DNA from: Lasiosphaeris hirsuta
Taxonomy: Eukaryota > Ascomycota > Sordariomycetes > Sordariales > Lasiosphaeriaceae
Direction: 5' to 3'
Length of the DNA stretch: 64,000 bases
NCBI GenBank assembly: GCA_030549175.1
Contig: JAUKUA010000001.1
Location: 2,852,001 to 2,916,000, forward strand
Shown here piece after piece: positions 59,787 to 64,000 of the stretch. The notes beneath the pieces are model-generated. The model was not told the origin of the DNA, ran no database searches, and saw nothing but the letters and a program-made list of their open reading frames with translations. Numbering within the stretch: position 1 is the first letter of the stretch; each line of letters opens with the position of its first letter. The translations under genes were made by a program, and so were the position numbers.

Positions 59787-62700
59787 TCAAGCCGGCGTCT
59801 TCGTTGTCAAAGGCCCACCAGTTGTGGGGAATGCCACATTCGTCGATAGTGCATACAGATTGAACTGCTTTCCATCACCGCACCTGTTGGCTAGGTTTGT
59901 CGTGGTCGTCACGGCGCCATTAGAGGTTAAAGTCAAAACGCTACCGTAACAATAGTTTGTGCAGGCTTTTGTTCCTATCAGGGTTGTCACCGCGCTACCT
60001 TTGAAATCGAAGTTGGTTCCGCCATAGCACTTATGATGATATTCGATGAATAGATAGGGCAGGCGCGCAATGGCCGCTGGTGTTGGTGCCGTACTTTACC
60101 GACTGTTGGCAATTGCAATACAAAGCTCTGGCGTCATACTGTTGTTTGCCACAAGAAGTGGTAGCGCATGTCCGCTCCCTGTATCCGAAAAAGACGATGA
60201 GAAGGAACTTCCCAAACTCGTGATCAAGCTTGACGAGGCTGCACGGGATGACCCTGGGGAGGCGGTGGTAGCGGAAGAGGACACCGGTGATGTGGGTGGC
60301 AATAAGAGTGATGTACTGCTGCTGGAAGTTATAACAACCAGTGAGAAGGTGTACAAATCAAGCCTGCTGTCTGCGCCACAGAACTCGAAAGAGTTGCCTT
60401 TGCACACCATGTTGCATGAGGTTGAAGCCTGCATCGTCGAGCCGGCGCCCAGCGTGTTTCCGTAGTAACATTCTCTACCATACTCAATACCCACAAGCTA
60501 CGATCCCTTTCCGCTACAAAACGTTGCGCAAAGCCCTGTTGTCATCTCATCACTCGCAAGGGCGGCAAGAGACAACGCACGTCCAGTTGTAGCTTCCGAA
60601 TAGCACCCAGACCAGGAATAGTTACTAGCACGGGGTATATGTGACGGTTGTGCCGGTGGAGAGTAATAGACCAGATTCTTGTATACCGACAATCGGTCTC
60701 CCTTGCCGCAAATCTGCACCGAATTACTTGCACAACGAGTATCGCAGTCAGACTCGGCAGCTTTCAATGTCGCCGTGTCGACTGTGATGCCGCGGGTGTA
60801 GATATTGTGCTGCTACTAGTGAATCCGCCGCTTATTGTTATGATAACTCCGCTAGATGTCACAATGGTCGATCCCGTTGATGTTGCACTCAAGAGACTTG
60901 ATGTCGAGCTGCTGGTTGTGCCTCCGCTGACGGAGTCCCAGAAGGCCTGAATATCAAACCTTGTGGCATCTGCATATAAGCTCATATATCCGCCATCGCC
61001 GCCGCATGACTCGGTGGTATCACCAGTACAGGAGAATGTACAATAGTTCAGGGAGCCGTTCGTGCACGTGGCTGGGGATTTTATTGTGTTTCCACACCAG
61101 CATTCCTGGTGATACTGAGTTCCAGCAAACGTGTAGCCAGCAGAAAAGCATATGTTTTGGCATTGGTTGTTAGTGTTGGTAGCCTGTTGAGCTCCGGTAT
61201 TGACCTGCGCTTGTAAGTTGCGACCTGGTGTGTCTTTGAATCAGCCGGTCCATTGATAGTGAGCTACTCCGCTGCCCAGCTTTGGTCCTACTTGTTTTGT
61301 GGTAATCGTAACACTGGTATTAATCTCACGGACTCCAAACTCTTGGCTTGCGTTGAGAGCATCCTGGCCATCGGTATTCAAGACCCATGTGAGGTTAATA
61401 TGCTGCGCTGCGTGGTTCTGTTGAACGGTTCCAGCGTAAACTGCAACGGTAGCATATGCGCAGCTGCCGATCGCAATATTTTGTCCTTCAAGGAATTCTC
61501 CGCACGGGTTCGCTGCTGTCAGCTGAGGTGAGACTGGTGGCTTCGACTTGGTGATTGTCAAAACACTGCCTCCAACGTTGCATATCCGTAGCTGTTTCGT
61601 GACAGTCGTACCGGCAAGCACCTCGCCAAAGTCCAGTGCAACCAGTACTCTATTGTCCCAGCCGCCCTCCTTCGATACCGCAATAGATGCAATAGCTGGA
61701 ATTCCGGCAGATGCTGAAATGAGGACCTCGTCCACTCCACCGTCTAACCATATTTTAACGCTGATAGAGTAAGAGCCGGCGGTTGAGGCGTTGAAGAAAA
61801 GGGGAACACCGATCGTCTCGCCGACAGCCAACACTCTTCCCGGAGCTAGAAAGGAGGCCGCAGAGAACCCCAGCCCAAACGTTGCCTTAGACCCGGAGAA
61901 ATTCACGTTGTTATGCGGGCTTGTGGACTCATTTCCAACACGCCATGCCATCCCTAGGATCGTCATTGTGCTATTTCCGATATTTTGTATACTAGCCGAA
62001 GCAGTCAGGCCATTGACGGCATCCTGGGCGCCCAGAATTAACCCTCCGAAGTCGACCTGTCCAGGAGATACAAACAAGAACGGGTCCTTGCTAACAACTG
62101 TCCGGGAAAGAGAAATCGGTACGGATGTCGAGTATCCCGCGAGAATGTTTGTGGTGAAAAGCGTGAGAAAGCCCTCGGGCCCAGGGATGACTGTTCCCTA
62201 GCTCGTATTCTCTACGGCTGCAAGTGCATCTTTGGTGATATTCCAAGACACCGGGAAGCTAAAAGTTACGCCTGCCGCCACCACCCCGATAGGTAACGTT
62301 GAGTTGTCACATTTGAACCGGGGGCTGGCGGTGGCACAACCGTTAATTTTGGAAATAACGATTCTTGCTGTGCATGAGATAGTCGTAGTTCCGCTTGACC
62401 CGGTCTGAACGATTCCGAAGTCCACCGGGTCGCTACATGTCAGGGGTAAATTAACTGGTGCCCCTAGACATATGATTTTGTTGCTCGCTGTGACGAAACC
62501 CCGCCCATCGCCGAAGACTGGGCGTTGGAAGTTGTTGATCCCAGGGGTGGCTGGTAAGTCGATCGGCTGAAGAACGCCGTTGGCATCAGGAACGGCCTGG
62601 AAGGCCCGTAGCCCAGTGTTGACATCCGTGATCCACAACTAAGATGGTAGCATGTTAGCAAAACATACTTGGTGTCGTGGATGGTCCAAAATTAGCAACT

Positions 62701-64000
62701 TACGACAGTGCCCGGCTGCCCTTTGTTGGTGGTAACTGTAGGTTGCCCAACACCAACTCGACCAGCAGAAAGACTTGGCGTTTTGCCAGCCAATGTAAAA
62801 AACGGCGCCCCAGATTCATCCGTTCCAAACTTGTAGGCGAACGTAGCGTCACCGACAGGAGTGAAGTAGAAATACCCACCTTCTAATGGGTAACTACCTG
62901 CCCCCCCCCCCCCCCCCCCCAAACACTGCATTTGACGCGGTGATGGTCTGAATTACCCCGCCGGTACCTCCACTCCCCTGTTTGAAGCCGCCAAGGTTTT
63001 CGGCGTTCATGAGATAAACCTTGGAGTTCTTCCCAACCGTCACTGCGATTCGACTAACTGTGGCTGCCTTGAAGGTGGAGCTGTCAAGCAAGCAACCCCC
63101 CCGAGGAACCAAGGTCTCTATTGCCAGCATCCATATTCACATAGTATACGGTTCGAAGTAATCGGTGAGTCCAATCTTTCCGGCCGAGGAGAGGGAGAAG
63201 TTGATGACACACTCGTCCAAAGTACTCAAAGGCAACCTGCCACTCGCGGGGATGTCCCCATTGGCGTGCCCTTGGCCGTTTCTTTGTCAAGGATGTAAGT
63301 TGGGAATGATGGTGGATAGCAGAAATAAGGGCGGGGCTTACCTAGTAACAGCAAAGAATCGGGAGCCGTCAACTGCGAGACCCATACCACTCTACTAGAT
63401 TCCGGCCTTGCCTCCCTTCTCCACGAGAAGATCTAAAGGTTGGGAAATTGGAGCACCCTGTGAAGATTCCATAGCAAATAGGCTGTCTTATCTCAATAGG
63501 CTCAAATTTTCAAAACAGGGTACCTAACTTACCTGACAACACCAACACCCAACACCAGGTGCTTTGCTGATAGCTGCGACATATCCAGTATAATTGAACA
63601 GGTCGCAATGACCACCAAACGCAACTAGGATCACGCCGTTTTGTGATGCCAACACAAGCAGGTCGCTGAAGAACAGCTCCTCCTATAAAGTATCTTGAAA
63701 GGTTGTTATCCGCACGGTTGCCATCCATCATAATCGGGAATCCAGGAACATCTTGAAGTGCTGGGAGCTGCAGAGCGTACATCTGATAAGTTCCTTTTTT
63801 AAGTGAGCGAATGACCCGAATTTCGACGCTACTATCTTATTTACCATTTGCGAGACCGCCTGATGGAGCCCCTATACATGTCGTCAGTATGCCTCCACAC
63901 TAGATTTAGTTGGCAATGCCCTTACCTCCTCTATAAGCCTTGGCGAACATATAACTGCGAGGATCGTCAGAACCTGCTCAGAGTTCAGGACGGCCGCTTG
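59787..64000 (-). pseudogene. Decayed gene for a secreted multi-WSC-domain protein (truncated by the window edge)
   Basis: Reading right to left, the order of parts is: a propeller-like secreted region (YALQLPALQDVPGFP; FGGHCDLFNYTG; GHANGDIPASGRLP; VGKNSKVYLMNAENLGG; SYPLEGGY), a choice-of-anchor-D/ASH-like region (FGIVQTGSSG; VDFGGLILGA; LDFGEVLAGTTV), then WSC domains (cysteine-rich, carbohydrate-binding) at about 61245-60940, a half domain at 60800-60665, and further ones at 60610-60350 and 60180-59790. In-frame stops: TAG-TAG at 63392-63397, TAG 62198-62200, TGA 61241-61243, TAG 60498-60500 and TAA 60096-60098. Frame breaks occur near 63660, 63140, 63100 (C7), 62901-62920 (C20) and about 60780. 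A WSC cysteine is now Tyr (60462-60464). Introns still look normal (for example near 62642-62700). The many lesions in one gene argue for a true pseudogene. Confidence 0.8.
62901..62920. repeat. C20 homopolymer inside the decayed WSC gene
   Basis: Twenty C on the plus strand (polyglycine codons on the coding minus strand). At this length the frame ends at once in TAG; at 19 it would run on into SYPLEGGY. The tract sits where family members have a short Gly/Ser loop, so it probably grew by slippage. Confidence 0.9.

Noticed and set aside
61241..61243. Selenocysteine or recoded UGA in the WSC gene
   Set aside because: Other nonsense codons of both TAG and TAA type and several frame breaks lie in the same gene, and most fungi, including the ascomycetes I know of, lack selenocysteine machinery. 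Decay explains it better.

Overview
The window is nuclear DNA of a filamentous ascomycete (Pezizomycotina), most likely a Sordariomycete. The evidence is compact, intron-poor genes on both strands and short GT..AG introns (about 50-120 nt) with CTRAY branch points close to the acceptor. The gene set is typical of moulds: Hrd3, GUP1, an FAR-17a/AIG1-like membrane protein, an RCR-type membrane protein, a nudC-type protein and multi-WSC secreted proteins. The lineage call is inference; no species is assigned. Exon boundaries were worked out by hand from splice signals and reading frame, and each multi-exon model below closes in frame unless stated.

Left part (1-16.4 kb): the 3' end of an unidentified gene, a 1.9 kb gene-free stretch, the U5 snRNP GTPase Snu114 (minus), divergently arranged with cytosolic acetyl-CoA acetyltransferase Erg10 (plus), a WD40 protein (minus), the ERAD adaptor Hrd3/SEL1L with a 32-residue polyglutamine tail (plus), a Swi5-partner recombination protein Sfr1/Mei5 (plus) and an RCR-type membrane protein (plus).

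Middle (17-28 kb): a conserved unknown protein (minus) head-to-head with alanyl-tRNA synthetase (plus; probably dual-targeted through an in-frame leader, with a Gcn4/Cpc1-type site upstream), a MidA/NDUFAF7-type mitochondrial methyltransferase (minus) head-to-head with a membrane-anchored cysteine synthase-like enzyme (plus), and TFIIS (minus) with a 9-nt last exon.

Accessory-looking stretch (28-37 kb): an MFS drug:H+ antiporter (minus) divergent from a cytochrome P450 (plus), followed by two low-complexity secreted or surface proteins: a Gly/Asn/Trp-repeat secreted protein and an Ala/Ser-rich putative GPI protein with an internal repeat.

Right part (37-59 kb): mitochondrial aspartyl-tRNA synthetase, an AP180/Yap1801-type clathrin adaptor, TFIIH subunit Tfb3/MAT1 divergent from NudC, the URI/Bud27 prefoldin-like protein, a large unknown fungal protein that carries a one-base frameshift in a C7 run, a 3.2 kb gene-free stretch, the FAR-17a/AIG1-like membrane protein and the MBOAT protein Gup1.

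Right edge (59.8-64 kb): a decayed gene for a large secreted protein with a beta-propeller/choice-of-anchor region and four WSC domains or pieces of them. It holds five single or double in-frame nonsense sites and several frameshifts, including one at a 20-nt C homopolymer. Some lesions look like C:G to T:A changes, as left by repeat-induced point mutation (RIP). This locus, the two low-complexity secreted proteins and the AlaRS leader are the most interesting observations. I found no CRISPR array, rRNA or convincing tRNA.
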